A stretch of DNA of 16,981 nucleotides from JAULZV01 sp032117135 (GCA_032117135.1 JAULZV010000036.1:1-16981), one strand, 5' to 3'; shown: positions 5,932-14,127, numbered from the stretch's first letter. Numbers and translations: made by a program. The notes: generated by a model from the sequence alone, not told the origin.

Positions 5932-7851
5932 TTAAGGCGTAGGTGGCGTAGGTGACGGTGTTGGATTAGAAGATTTTCCATCATCATTAAGCTCTTTCTC
6001 AACTTTTTTCTTTTCGACTATCTCCTTCTTTTTACCAGACGATTGTCCCTCTCGTTGCCATTTCTTATTAAGTTCCTCTCGTAGCTCCTTATGTGCCTTA
6101 CCTTTTACACCAAAAGATCTACGTGTTTTCTTTCTCAATTGTTCTGAGTACATAAATTCTCCAATATTCTTTTCGGCTCCAACTCGTCCTTCAGCTACTT
6201 TTAGTTTTATTTCAGCAGCCTTTAATACGTCAAATTTAGCATCACTTCGATCAGCTTCGTATGCTCTACGAGCATCCTTAACTTCTTGTTCTACTATTTT
6301 TCGACTATCTTCAGCCGCGACGATTCTCTTCTTAGCTTCATCAGTCTCATGCAGCTTATCAAAACCAAACATCTTCATCTCTTTGTCTTTCTTTTTCTTA
6401 ATATCTTCTTGTTTTGTCTTAACTGCATCTTTCCAATTTTTTATACCAGTACCCATTCCTTTGCCAAGTGAACTCTTTTTGACCGCATCAATATTTCGCA
6501 CATCAAAAGTAGAATCTCGAAGACTTGCTCCAGTCTTAATTGCTTTTTGCGCAAAATACCCTCCCTTTTGAGCACGTTTTTTGATCCATTTATTGTCAGC
6601 TAACCCACCTCCAATAAGACGTCCTCCAACAGTCCTTCCTGTCACAGCAGCTCCTCCTGCAACCATTCCAAGTGGACGGCCAATAATCTTTGAAGTAGAA
6701 ACTTGAGATTTCATCCACTTTCCAGTATTTGACATAATATCAGATCCGGCAGCCCCCATTTTGCCAGGCAAAATCAAGATACCGAACATAAAGAACATCA
6801 TAATAATAAAATTAAAAATAAAGGAATATGTTGATGCTGGATCACCTAATATAAGTCTGTTATTTTGATTAATTGTTCCTACAATCATTAGTACAAGATA
6901 AAGAACTAACACAAAAGAAGGAAAGAATAGGAATTGTTTTTTTAATTGATCCCACCACATTTTACCGTATTGTTTGAACCAAGGAATCAAAGAGGCAACG
7001 ATCCCAAAGGGAGAAGTAATCATTAACATTACAAAAATAACAAACCTATGGATAAGCATAAGGCATGAACCTAAAAATATAACTCCGAGAAGGACAATAA
7101 CAACTGTAAGTATCATAACTTGTGCCGTATTACTCATTAATTGTTGAAAGGATGTTTTGCCATCTTGGGCCTGATTTTGTGTTTCTAGAAATTGCTGTGG
7201 ACTTACCAATTTCATGAAACCTGCCGATATTGAGCTTGAACTATCGTAAGTTCTAAAAAAATCATAGAAAGAAACAGAGTCTGCTCCTCTTGAATTTGCA
7301 GAAATACCTTCATTCAAACCTGCACCTTCCATGATAGATACAGCAACAGTATTAGAAACATCAAATGCAATATTTTTAGTAAAAAATAAACTAAAATTTA
7401 TAATTATTGCAGCAAAAAGTATTGCCGCAAAAACTTTTTTATCAGCAAAACCATCCCCTTGTATAATGGTCTTAATCCCTAGATACAAGAGCGAAAAAAC
7501 AATGAAAATGTTAGCAATGTCACGAATTATTTTCCAAGCAGCTATAATGGCTCCATTAAGACCTTCGGGTATCTGAGTCATCATATGCAATGTATAATCA
7601 AAGCTCAAAGCAGCTCCCCCAACTACCCACGTAATAAGTTTCGCCCACCCCATTAGTAATTCAGAATAGATTTCTCTTATTCCAGCAGAGATTGTTTCCC
7701 AAGGATTAGAAATAGCATTGACAATTGTTTCAAGACTTTCTATTTTTTCTCCAATACCAAGAGGATCCCACGATGCATATACAGTATCTGCAGGCACAAG
7801 AATAGAAAAAAAACAGAGCGCCATCAATGCCATTAAAAAACCTTTCTTCAT
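5932..7851 (-). CDS. VirB6/TrbL-like polytopic type IV secretion membrane protein
   Basis: This 639-residue protein starts with a cleavable-looking signal (residues 1-26, MKKGFLMALMALCFFSILVP, then VYA). At least six further hydrophobic segments lie at roughly 68-90, 105-130, 138-160, 243-275, 270-292, 307-327 and 342-362. This is the layout of VirB6/TrbL proteins, which form the inner-membrane channel. A Gly-rich stretch (about 389-416, GGRLIGGGLADN) leads into a long hydrophilic Lys/Glu-rich tail with predicted helices to about residue 620, ending in PTPSPTPPTP. The tail is much longer than in classical VirB6 and probably cytoplasmic. Neighbours prgI and virB4 support the role. TATAAT ends 7 nt before the ATG. 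The family call is from topology and context, since no short sequence motif defines VirB6. Confidence 0.82.
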   Translation of the reverse strand: MKKGFLMALMALCFFSILVPADTVYASWDPLGIGEKIESLETIVNAISNPWETISAGIREIYSELLMGWAKLITWVVGGAALSFDYTLHMMTQIPEGLNGAIIAAWKIIRDIANIFIVFSLLYLGIKTIIQGDGFADKKVFAAILFAAIIINFSLFFTKNIAFDVSNTVAVSIMEGAGLNEGISANSRGADSVSFYDFFRTYDSSSSISAGFMKLVSPQQFLETQNQAQDGKTSFQQLMSNTAQVMILTVVIVLLGVIFLGSCLMLIHRFVIFVMLMITSPFGIVASLIPWFKQYGKMWWDQLKKQFLFFPSFVLVLYLVLMIVGTINQNNRLILGDPASTYSFIFNFIIMMFFMFGILILPGKMGAAGSDIMSNTGKWMKSQVSTSKIIGRPLGMVAGGAAVTGRTVGGRLIGGGLADNKWIKKRAQKGGYFAQKAIKTGASLRDSTFDVRNIDAVKKSSLGKGMGTGIKNWKDAVKTKQEDIKKKKDKEMKMFGFDKLHETDEAKKRIVAAEDSRKIVEQEVKDARRAYEADRSDAKFDVLKAAEIKLKVAEGRVGAEKNIGEFMYSEQLRKKTRRSFGVKGKAHKELREELNKKWQREGQSSGKKKEIVEKKKVEKELNDDGKSSNPTPSPTPPTP

Positions 7852-7858
7852 TGCTCAA

Positions 7859-7864
7859 ATTATA
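7859..7864 (-). promoter_or_regulatory. -10 TATAAT 7 nt before VirB6-like ATG (7851)
   Basis: A perfect TATAAT ends 7 nt before the ATG within a 53-nt intergenic gap. Another AT-rich stretch with TATACT lies about 25 nt further upstream and could be an alternative -10. No clear -35 is seen for the proximal hexamer. Confidence 0.55.
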
Positions 7865-7904
7865 TCAGAGAAAGCGAAATATATAGTATACAAGCTGTGA
7901 ACTT

Positions 7905-8936
7905 CTATCGTGCTTGAGTCACTTCGTTGATCGCAATCTTGATAAGTTGATCCACTAGCGCATTCACTACCTCATCAAATTCGTCTGCCATATTGATTCG
8001 ACTTTCACCACTAAAGAGTCGTTGATTGATTTGACCTTCGACAAGAGCCCCTGGACTTGTTATTTTGCCGGTTTCAGGATCTTTAAAAGACAAGAATCCT
8101 CTTCCCCATTCAAGAAGTGTAGATTGAGTTCCAAGACTTGCAGCGATTCTTTTATCAAGTTCAATCTGACTATAAATTGTTGCCCCAAGAGGGTTATTAT
8201 TAGGATTTTGAGTATATGACAACCAATCATCCCAGCTAAATGTCTCTCCCGACATAAACTGTTCGAGATTGCCAGCAACACCCGAGAATGTACATTGAGA
8301 TCGCGTATCATAAGGAGAGATACTATTATTGTAGCTTCGTGTAAGGTTAACTCGCACGACATTTCGGATTGGTTGACACAAAAATCCGTTACTTATTTCA
8401 CCCAAAAATCTTCCGGCCTCAATATCGGCAATATCTGCAAAAAATTGTTGTGGATCATCAACAAACACAGGATTACCTTCAAACCCACTATTGATCCAAT
8501 TAACCGTCGCTGCACCAATCGCCTCAATCAACGAGTTGACCATACAATATCCGAGATTATCCCAACTAATACCTCCTGTCGCCAAAGTTCCTACATCTTT
8601 GCTACGCAACACATTATCAGTAACAGGAACTTCATTACCCACAATACTACTTAAAGACCCGCTAATTTGGCTTTTGACAAGATTAGTAAGGCCCGATGCA
8701 CCAATACACGATGCCATCTTGCCACTTCCAATCGCAAAAGATGGTCCTCCAGACTGTGGAAACTGACCGTTTAAGGCACCTCCTGCCTGGCTCCCATCTA
8801 AACGGATATTTTGAAGGGTCGTTTGATCAACAGGGATGGCACGAGGTGGAGTACCTTGTGCATTCACAAATCCAGGCATTATACACGTCAAAAGAATTGA
8901 GAGTAGAAAAGCTTTTTTGGACGATAACATATTCAT
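7905..8936 (-). CDS. Secreted four-cysteine protein of the T4SS cluster, function unknown
   Basis: The 343-residue product has an N-terminal signal peptide (residues 1-26, hydrophobic 9-20, cleavage expected after VNA) and no other membrane helix. The mature part holds four cysteines (77, 131, 187, 215), consistent with two disulfides outside the cytoplasm. The C-terminal region reads TSPGALVEGQINQRL (288-302), then ADEFDEVVNALVDQLIK, a pattern I associate with uncharacterised CPR proteins encoded next to pilus/T4SS genes. No catalytic motif is visible. It lies 3 nt after the TSP3 gene and 53 nt before the VirB6-like gene. By position it could be an extracytoplasmic channel or pilus-associated component, filling the place of VirB5-like surface proteins, but no similarity to VirB5 is claimed. 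Two in-frame ATGs (8936 and 8930) are possible, and the outer one is used here. Confidence 0.75.
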   Translation of the reverse strand: MNMLSSKKAFLLSILLTCIMPGFVNAQGTPPRAIPVDQTTLQNIRLDGSQAGGALNGQFPQSGGPSFAIGSGKMASCIGASGLTNLVKSQISGSLSSIVGNEVPVTDNVLRSKDVGTLATGGISWDNLGYCMVNSLIEAIGAATVNWINSGFEGNPVFVDDPQQFFADIADIEAGRFLGEISNGFLCQPIRNVVRVNLTRSYNNSISPYDTRSQCTFSGVAGNLEQFMSGETFSWDDWLSYTQNPNNNPLGATIYSQIELDKRIAASLGTQSTLLEWGRGFLSFKDPETGKITSPGALVEGQINQRLFSGESRINMADEFDEVVNALVDQLIKIAINEVTQAR

Positions 8937-8939
8937 AGT

Positions 8940-9893
8940 TTATGATTCAAAATTTTCCCAAAATCGCGCAGCATCATCATTGTCAAAAATTATACCATTG
9001 TTTTTGAAGTAAGATGCGAGAGTTATGTACAGGTATGAATCATTGCCTCGTGCTTGATATTGACCCATCAATGCAATTGCTTTTACTGGATCACTTTCTT
9101 CATCTGACAACATTTCAAGAAGTATCCCTGTCTCATACAACCTGTTTAATATTTCAACATGAGCTTCTACAACAACAGACGGAACAGCGAGTGCGGCGAG
9201 CGAATGTGCAAACTCGGTATACGTAGTTGCCACCGCAGGAATATATACAGTATCAGAAAGTGACTTGAGTGAGTCTAGTTTTTGCATATATGACACAAAT
9301 TCGAGAGCAAACTGAGTACCGTATGTTTTGACACTCTCTCTGCTTGAAGTGACTACTGGCAAATCTTCTTGAGTAAACATCTTCTGAGTTGCAATACCTT
9401 GTACTGCATTTTGAGCAATCTCAGTAACAAGTTTTTCGGACGCTTCATCCGTTAATTGATCCTTTTGTTTTAAGGTCAAATACTGACTCAAAAGATCGAC
9501 CGATAATTGACTGGTAACTGTTCCAGTTGCAAAGGTCTCAAGATCTGCGACTGATTTGAAATAATCGTTGTAACTTACTAATGGATCATTAGGGCCGGCA
9601 ATTCGAGGATCACGTCCATCCTTAACTTCATCACCATCTAATGTACCATCACCATCCGTATCAGGATTAAGCGGATCAGTTCCATATAATTCTTCTTGCC
9701 AATCCAATAATCCATCATTATCACTGTCACCTGCCTTATATTCTGGATCAGTATTGAGTGCGACAAGAAGATCGACGTTTTGTAAATCATCGCTGTATTC
9801 TGGTTTTTTTATGTTAGAAAAACTAACCGTTGATACCACAATCAACACAACGATAATTAATACTAATCCTACTTTATTGCTTGGAGCTTGCAT
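8940..9893 (-). CDS. Membrane-anchored protein with thrombospondin type 3 calcium-binding repeats
   Basis: This 317-residue protein has one N-terminal membrane segment (about 8-26, VGLVLIIVVLIVVSTVSF) without an obvious signal peptidase site, so it is probably anchored with the bulk outside. Residues about 55-97 contain two aspartate-rich loops, DSDNDGLLDWQEE and DTDGDGTLDGDE, spaced by TDPLNP. These match thrombospondin type 3 repeats, in which Asp side chains bind calcium. The remaining ~220 residues are predicted helical and of unknown fold. Such proteins are common on CPR surfaces and near pilus genes. The gene opens the leftward run, diverging from the PG-binding gene across 44 nt. TATACT ends 10 nt before its ATG. 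A role in surface assembly or adhesion is inference. Confidence 0.82.
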   Translation of the reverse strand: MQAPSNKVGLVLIIVVLIVVSTVSFSNIKKPEYSDDLQNVDLLVALNTDPEYKAGDSDNDGLLDWQEELYGTDPLNPDTDGDGTLDGDEVKDGRDPRIAGPNDPLVSYNDYFKSVADLETFATGTVTSQLSVDLLSQYLTLKQKDQLTDEASEKLVTEIAQNAVQGIATQKMFTQEDLPVVTSSRESVKTYGTQFALEFVSYMQKLDSLKSLSDTVYIPAVATTYTEFAHSLAALAVPSVVVEAHVEILNRLYETGILLEMLSDEESDPVKAIALMGQYQARGNDSYLYITLASYFKNNGIIFDNDDAARFWENFES

Positions 9894-9937
9894 GTATGCA
9901 AAAAGTATATCATGCGCAGGTATGTTACAATATTTTT
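9894..9937. promoter_or_regulatory. Divergent promoter region, TSP3 gene (-) and PG-binding gene (+)
   Basis: This 44-nt gap serves both strands. Rightward, TACAAT (9926-9931) ends 6 nt before ATG 9938. Leftward, TATACT (minus strand, 9904-9909) ends 10 nt before ATG 9893, and TTGTAA (minus strand, 9925-9930) lies 15 bp behind it as a weak -35, overlapping the rightward -10. The two promoters therefore probably interfere with each other. Confidence 0.55.
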
Positions 9938-10897
9938 ATGAAAAAATATGTGCATATCGGTGTGTGTATCATCTTGTGTGTTCCATTTACAAGTATTCAT
10001 GCATTTAGTTTTACTCGAACTCTGAGCGAAGGAAGTGTTGGTCCAGATGTTATCGAGCTCCAAAAAATTCTCAACAGTAATCCAGCAACACAAGTAGCCT
10101 CAGACGGAGCAGGATCTCCTGGTAACGAAACTGATTATTTTGGATCTCGTACACGCCAAGCAGTGGTTATCTTCCAAAACCTCAACGCACAAACAATTCT
10201 TACACCACTAGGATTATTAACTGGCACAGGTTTTGTAGGTAATAGTACAATCACTTTTCTTAATACAATAGATAGAACCACAGCAAATGGACAGGCCAAT
10301 CAATTTGATACACAAGGTACGACCGTTTCTATGCAAACTAATCCACTCCTTACACAAACACCCTCTACATTCACACCAACAAACACATCCACTGCACTAT
10401 CATCTACGGCACAGTTTTTTCTTAATCCAACTGTTGTAAAAGCGGGTGAAGATACCTATGTAGCAAGTGATATTGCGCTCAAAAACGCAACCTTTATGTT
10501 CGGAACACAGCTACTCAGTCCTACCTGTTATTCAGACTACACCTGTACCCTGACCATTCCCCAAGATAATCCAGTCGGAATTTCGACACTTTCAATTAGT
10601 AACCCATCTCTCGGATCTCGTTCTCTCACTGTTCTTTCATCGGACGCACAAGCACCAGATACTTCAGTTACAACACTGTCACTGAGCAAAGATAATCTTA
10701 TTACCGGAACAAATTTTTCTCCGACAATGACCATTCAAACTTCATTCGGAACCTTTACTACTCAAACACAAAACAATCAATTCATTCTTTCTTTCCCACC
10801 CACTACGACAACACAAGCGACTTCAACCGGGATCTTGATACTCGAAAATGACACTGGTCTAACCAGTGATATACTATTTGTACAATATGAAGCATAA
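9938..10897 (+). CDS. Secreted peptidoglycan-binding domain protein
   Basis: The start at 9938 gives a 319-residue protein with a clear signal peptide (MKKYVHIGVCIILCVPF, cleavage expected near IHA-FS, residue 22). An upstream in-frame ATG would bury this signal and is rejected. Residues about 26-95 match the PG_binding_1 fold: LSEGSVGPDVIELQKILN, then DYFGSRTRQAVVIFQ, the conserved patterns of the three-helix peptidoglycan-binding domain. A Thr/Ser/Gln-rich linker (about 100-160) follows, then a beta-rich region beginning NPTVVKAGEDTYV that resembles an Ig-like or IPT/TIG-like domain with two nearby cysteines (PTCYSDYTC). It presumably binds the cell wall outside the membrane. TACAAT ends 6 nt before the ATG. 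It overlaps the next gene by 11 nt. The domain call is firm for the N-terminus and tentative for the C-terminal part. Confidence 0.85.
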   Translation: MKKYVHIGVCIILCVPFTSIHAFSFTRTLSEGSVGPDVIELQKILNSNPATQVASDGAGSPGNETDYFGSRTRQAVVIFQNLNAQTILTPLGLLTGTGFVGNSTITFLNTIDRTTANGQANQFDTQGTTVSMQTNPLLTQTPSTFTPTNTSTALSSTAQFFLNPTVVKAGEDTYVASDIALKNATFMFGTQLLSPTCYSDYTCTLTIPQDNPVGISTLSISNPSLGSRSLTVLSSDAQAPDTSVTTLSLSKDNLITGTNFSPTMTIQTSFGTFTTQTQNNQFILSFPPTTTTQATSTGILILENDTGLTSDILFVQYEA

Positions 10898-11261
10898 ATT
10901 TTTTCTCTCAATACTAACTGTAATGTGCACACTGATACTGAGTACTCCGAATACAACACAAGCTCAAATTCCTGTAGGAGGTCGGATTATCTGGTCATAT
11001 GAATGTGGATGTTCGGGAGGGTGGATGTTTTTTGTTCTTGATTCATATTCAAAATCGACAGTTCCCCTTGTCTTCCAATTTGGAGTGTCACGACTCAATG
11101 CAAACTATAATATTTTTTCACGAGGAGTGAACGTACTCGGTTCATATACACCTGGAGGTATTTGTCTTAGAGCTTCTGAGGGGTGTACAAGTAGCAAAAT
11201 TCCGCCGATTGGAACTATTTCAACATATGGTATGCCAGGTATTGGAACAAGCAGTTTTTAA
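10887..11261 (+). CDS. Small secreted cysteine-containing protein, function unknown
   Basis: This 124-residue protein starts at the ATG (MKHKFFLSILTVM) that overlaps the stop of the PG-binding gene by 11 nt. The in-frame ATG seven codons upstream would place seven extra residues before the signal and is less likely. Residues 1-26 form a signal peptide ending TTQA, with mature start near QIPVGGRI. The mature chain has four cysteines in two pairs (ECGCSGG and GICLRASEGC), many Gly/Ser/Thr, and no charged clusters, consistent with a small disulfide-stabilised beta domain exported outside. I recognise no named family, though small secreted proteins of this style recur near pilus genes in CPR genomes. 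Translational coupling ties it to the peptidoglycan-binding protein, suggesting a shared function at the wall. Confidence 0.72.
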   Translation: MKHKFFLSILTVMCTLILSTPNTTQAQIPVGGRIIWSYECGCSGGWMFFVLDSYSKSTVPLVFQFGVSRLNANYNIFSRGVNVLGSYTPGGICLRASEGCTSSKIPPIGTISTYGMPGIGTSSF

Positions 11262-12019
11262 ATTCCTCTCACTACTTTCAGCCAATCATCCACACTCAAA
11301 TCTTCGGGTCGCTTTTCTTTGATAATATCCCAATCTGGTATCTGAGCCGCAAATTCTTTGAGAGTTGAGTTTATTTTTTTGCGTTTTTGTCCAAAGGCTT
11401 TTTTGAGTATCATAAAGAATCTTGCTTCATCCTCTGCATCTTTGAAAGGACTCTGGATATCACTGATACGAATAATCGCCGAATCAACTTTAGGAGCAGG
11501 CGAAAAGTGTTCTTTTTTGACGGTCATTATTTTTTTGGGTGTACCAAATACTTTTACACTTAATGAGAGGATTGTTTCTTTTTGATCTACAATGCGTTGC
11601 ACTACTTCTTTTTGAACAAGCAATATCATGCACATGGGTTTGTATTGACCAGACAAAAATCTCCGCGTGATTTCACCTGTAATATAGTACGGGATATTAG
11701 CAATCAATTTGTATGGACCAAGAACAAATTGTGAGATATCTACATCCAGAATATCTTTTTCATGCAAGACAAACTTTCCTTCTGTAATAAAATGTGCAAA
11801 TTGCTCTGACAATAGCTCGATGAGACGATGATCTTTTTCAAACGCAATAACTGTTGCACCTGTTTCAAGTAGAACCTGCGTCAATGCACCTTTGCCAGGA
11901 CCAATCTCTACCACAGTATCGCCCGCCGTCACTTCCCCTGCGTCAACCATTGCTCGCAATGCTTTCTTTGATTTAAGAAAGTTTTGCCCGAGGCTTTTTT
12001 TGGCTTGTATAAATGACAT
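11258..12019 (-). CDS. rsmA: 16S rRNA dimethyladenosine transferase
   Basis: RsmA (KsgA) dimethylates two adjacent adenines in the 3' terminal hairpin of 16S rRNA (A1518 and A1519 in E. coli numbering) using S-adenosylmethionine during late small-subunit maturation. The 253-residue protein carries the hallmark motifs: KKSLGQNFL (7-15), SAM-binding VEIGPGKGALT (37-47), acidic FEKD (60-63), the catalytic NIPYY (108-112), and FSPAPKVDSAII (172-183). Length is normal for the family. It starts 1 nt after the stop of the helicase gene, so it is probably co-transcribed with it. A weaker -10-like TATAGA ends 8 nt before the ATG. Its stop codon overlaps that of the convergent small secreted-protein gene. 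Presence of rsmA implies a conserved 16S helix 45 in this organism. Confidence 0.96.
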   Translation of the reverse strand: MSFIQAKKSLGQNFLKSKKALRAMVDAGEVTAGDTVVEIGPGKGALTQVLLETGATVIAFEKDHRLIELLSEQFAHFITEGKFVLHEKDILDVDISQFVLGPYKLIANIPYYITGEITRRFLSGQYKPMCMILLVQKEVVQRIVDQKETILSLSVKVFGTPKKIMTVKKEHFSPAPKVDSAIIRISDIQSPFKDAEDEARFFMILKKAFGQKRKKINSTLKEFAAQIPDWDIIKEKRPEDLSVDDWLKVVRGI

Positions 12020-12020
12020 G

Positions 12021-13985
12021 TTAGAAGTCTATAAAAATACTCTTGGCAAGGCTAGAGGTATCAGCGCCGTCACTGCCTCGTCCGCCGTAGTGAGGCTCGT
12101 CTCCGTAGATCTCGATATATTCTTCAGCAATGTCCATCAAAAACTCGGACGGTGTGTTGACCATGAGACTTCCATACATTTTGCGCATACCAGCGTATGT
12201 GAGATACAGCTTTTTGCCAGCCCGTGTCAGTGCAACATAAAACAATCGTCGCTCTTCTTCTTCGTCTTTATTTGTATCAAAACTTTCGGACGGAAACAGC
12301 CCTTGCTCGAGACCAACAATAAAAACATAATCGAACTCAAGTCCTTTGGATGCATGAATAGTCATCAATCGAATCGCATCGACCTCTTCTTGTATTTCAT
12401 CTTGATCCGAATACAGTGACACGTCCTCGATGAACTTGAACAGTGCGTCTGCAGATACTTCCTCATCATATTTAGAAGCGAGCGATACGAGTTCTTTGAC
12501 GTTTTGGACACGATCCATTCCATCTTCTTTGTCTTTCATATATTCGATTTCAAGACCCGTATGTTCAAAAATAAATTTAAGCACTTCACTCACAGATACT
12601 TTGCCAATCTGCGCTCTGATACGCACAATCATGCTTTCAAAATTCATGTATGCGTCGCGTGCTTTGCCACCCAACTCATGCGCTTTACCTTCAACAATTT
12701 TCATCTCACTCACCTTCCCAATACCACGAAGTGGAGTATTAATAATTCGAGAAAGACTGGTGAAGTCTTCGGGATTAATTGCGTATTTGAGATATCCAAG
12801 TACGTCCTTGATTTCTTTTCGATCAAAAAAGCGTGTACCGATAATTTGGTACGGGATTGATTTACGAATTGCAGTTTCTTCGAATACACGAGACTGATAG
12901 TTGGCTCGGTACAACACAACCATGTCCTTGTACGCAATACCCTTCTCGTTGAGGCGTCGCATTTCATCAATAACAAAACGTGCTTCGTCGTTCTCGTCGT
13001 ACCCATTAAACATAGTCACCTTGTCACCATCAGCATTTTCGGTAAAAAGATTTTTGTCTTTTCGCCTTTTGTTTTTACGAATGACACCGTTGGCTGCGGC
13101 GATAATAGTTTTGGTTGAGCGATAATTTTGTTCAAGGAGTACTTCCTGTGCACTTGGATAATCTTTTTCAAAATTAAGAATATTTTTGATGGTTGCTCCA
13201 CGCCATGAATAAATATTTTGGTCGGCATCTCCAACTACGCATAAATTTTGGTGATGCTCAACAAGCATTTTAGAAAGTTGATACTGCACTTCATTGGTAT
13301 CTTGATACTCATCAATGTGTACGTATTCAAAAAGTTTCTGATACTTTTGACGAATCGCAAGATCACGCTTGAGAAGAAGCACGGCTTCATATAATAAATC
13401 ATCAAAATCAAGTGCATTCTCTTTGCGCATTTGATCGCGATACGCCTTCCATACTTCGGCCACCTGCTCTTTTATAAAGTCACCATTGGCATCAGATTCG
13501 TATTGAGATAATTCGATAAGGTCTGACTTAGCTCGTCCGATAAGGTTAATGAATGTTTTGGGGTCGACTTGTTTAGGATCAATCGATTTGTTTTTCATTA
13601 TTTTTTTGATCAATGAAATTGAATCGCTCCGATCATATATTGAGAAGAATTTTTTGATACCGAGCGCCTGATGTTCGTTTTTGATAATAAAAACACCGAG
13701 CGAATGGAACGTCGACAAGAACGGACTTGTTACTGCCCAATCATCATGTGGAAAATGTTCGCTCAAGAGATGATGAACTCGCTCTTTCATTTCTTTTGCA
13801 GCTTTATTGGTGAATGTAATTGCTAAGATTTTGCGCGGTTCAACACCCTTCTTTATGAGATGCAAAATACGATATGTGAGAGTTTTGGTTTTGCCAGCTC
13901 CTGCTCCCGCAATAATCAAGAGTGGTCCTTCAGTACTAAGTACAGCTTCTTTTTGCTTAGCATTCAGTGAATCGAGGTACGTCAT
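12021..13985 (-). CDS. pcrA: UvrD/PcrA-like superfamily 1 DNA helicase
   Basis: This 654-residue protein is a 3'-5' ATP-dependent DNA helicase of the UvrD/Rep/PcrA group, used in nucleotide excision repair, replication restart and removal of recombinase filaments. Motifs in order: Q-motif region LNAKQKEAV (7-15), Walker A AGAGAGKTKTL (26-36), motif II DEYQDT, motif III GDADQNIYSWRGA, motif IV LEQNYRST, motif V MTIHASKGLEFDYVF and motif VI RRLFYVALTRA. The reading frame is open for 80 more codons upstream, but that stretch overlaps the divergent promoter of the M23 gene and has no family resemblance. ATG 13985 (MTYLDSLN) is at the family's usual start, and TACAAT ends 8 nt before it. Somewhat shorter than PcrA of Bacillus. 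UvrD versus PcrA cannot be settled by eye. Confidence 0.94.
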   Translation of the reverse strand: MTYLDSLNAKQKEAVLSTEGPLLIIAGAGAGKTKTLTYRILHLIKKGVEPRKILAITFTNKAAKEMKERVHHLLSEHFPHDDWAVTSPFLSTFHSLGVFIIKNEHQALGIKKFFSIYDRSDSISLIKKIMKNKSIDPKQVDPKTFINLIGRAKSDLIELSQYESDANGDFIKEQVAEVWKAYRDQMRKENALDFDDLLYEAVLLLKRDLAIRQKYQKLFEYVHIDEYQDTNEVQYQLSKMLVEHHQNLCVVGDADQNIYSWRGATIKNILNFEKDYPSAQEVLLEQNYRSTKTIIAAANGVIRKNKRRKDKNLFTENADGDKVTMFNGYDENDEARFVIDEMRRLNEKGIAYKDMVVLYRANYQSRVFEETAIRKSIPYQIIGTRFFDRKEIKDVLGYLKYAINPEDFTSLSRIINTPLRGIGKVSEMKIVEGKAHELGGKARDAYMNFESMIVRIRAQIGKVSVSEVLKFIFEHTGLEIEYMKDKEDGMDRVQNVKELVSLASKYDEEVSADALFKFIEDVSLYSDQDEIQEEVDAIRLMTIHASKGLEFDYVFIVGLEQGLFPSESFDTNKDEEEERRLFYVALTRAGKKLYLTYAGMRKMYGSLMVNTPSEFLMDIAEEYIEIYGDEPHYGGRGSDGADTSSLAKSIFIDF

Positions 13986-13993
13986 GTCAAAAC

Positions 13994-14022
13994 ATTGTAC
14001 CGTGATATCAATAAGCCTCCAA
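13994..14022 (-). promoter_or_regulatory. Promoter of uvrD/pcrA-like gene, -10 TACAAT 8 nt before ATG
   Basis: TACAAT (13994-13999) ends 8 nt before ATG 13985. TTGGAG (14017-14022) sits 17 bp upstream as a partial -35. It supports the start at 13985 rather than any start in the 80-codon upstream extension of the frame. Confidence 0.5.
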
Positions 14023-14065
14023 AAATACTTATTTTTAAACCTTACATATACCCATCTGACAAGGT

Positions 14066-14093
14066 TTGACACCTGTTTGAGACTTGCTACACT
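14066..14093 (+). promoter_or_regulatory. Promoter of LysM-M23 gene, TTGACA-16-TACACT
   Basis: A consensus -35 TTGACA (14066-14071), a 16-bp spacer and TACACT (14088-14093) form a strong sigma70-type promoter. Transcription should begin near 14100, downstream of every in-frame ATG that precedes the membrane segment, so translation must use TTG 14128 or another non-ATG codon. Confidence 0.7.
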
Positions 14094-14127
14094 GATAAAG
14101 ATCCGAATAGCAGAACGATATAGATCA

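Noticed and set aside
8295..8654. Rightward ORF of 119 codons antisense to the four-cysteine protein gene
   Set aside because: It is a shadow frame with no signal, domain or promoter, while the leftward frame has a signal peptide and tight operon spacing.
9881..9937. Longer start for the peptidoglycan-binding protein
   Set aside because: It would put 19 residues before a clear signal peptide, overlap the divergent gene, and span the -10 hexamer that points to ATG 9938.
13807..14127. Upstream extension of the LysM-M23 frame, including an ATG at 13984
   Set aside because: It is antisense to the start of the helicase gene, lies mostly upstream of the consensus TTGACA-TACACT promoter, and shows no domain.
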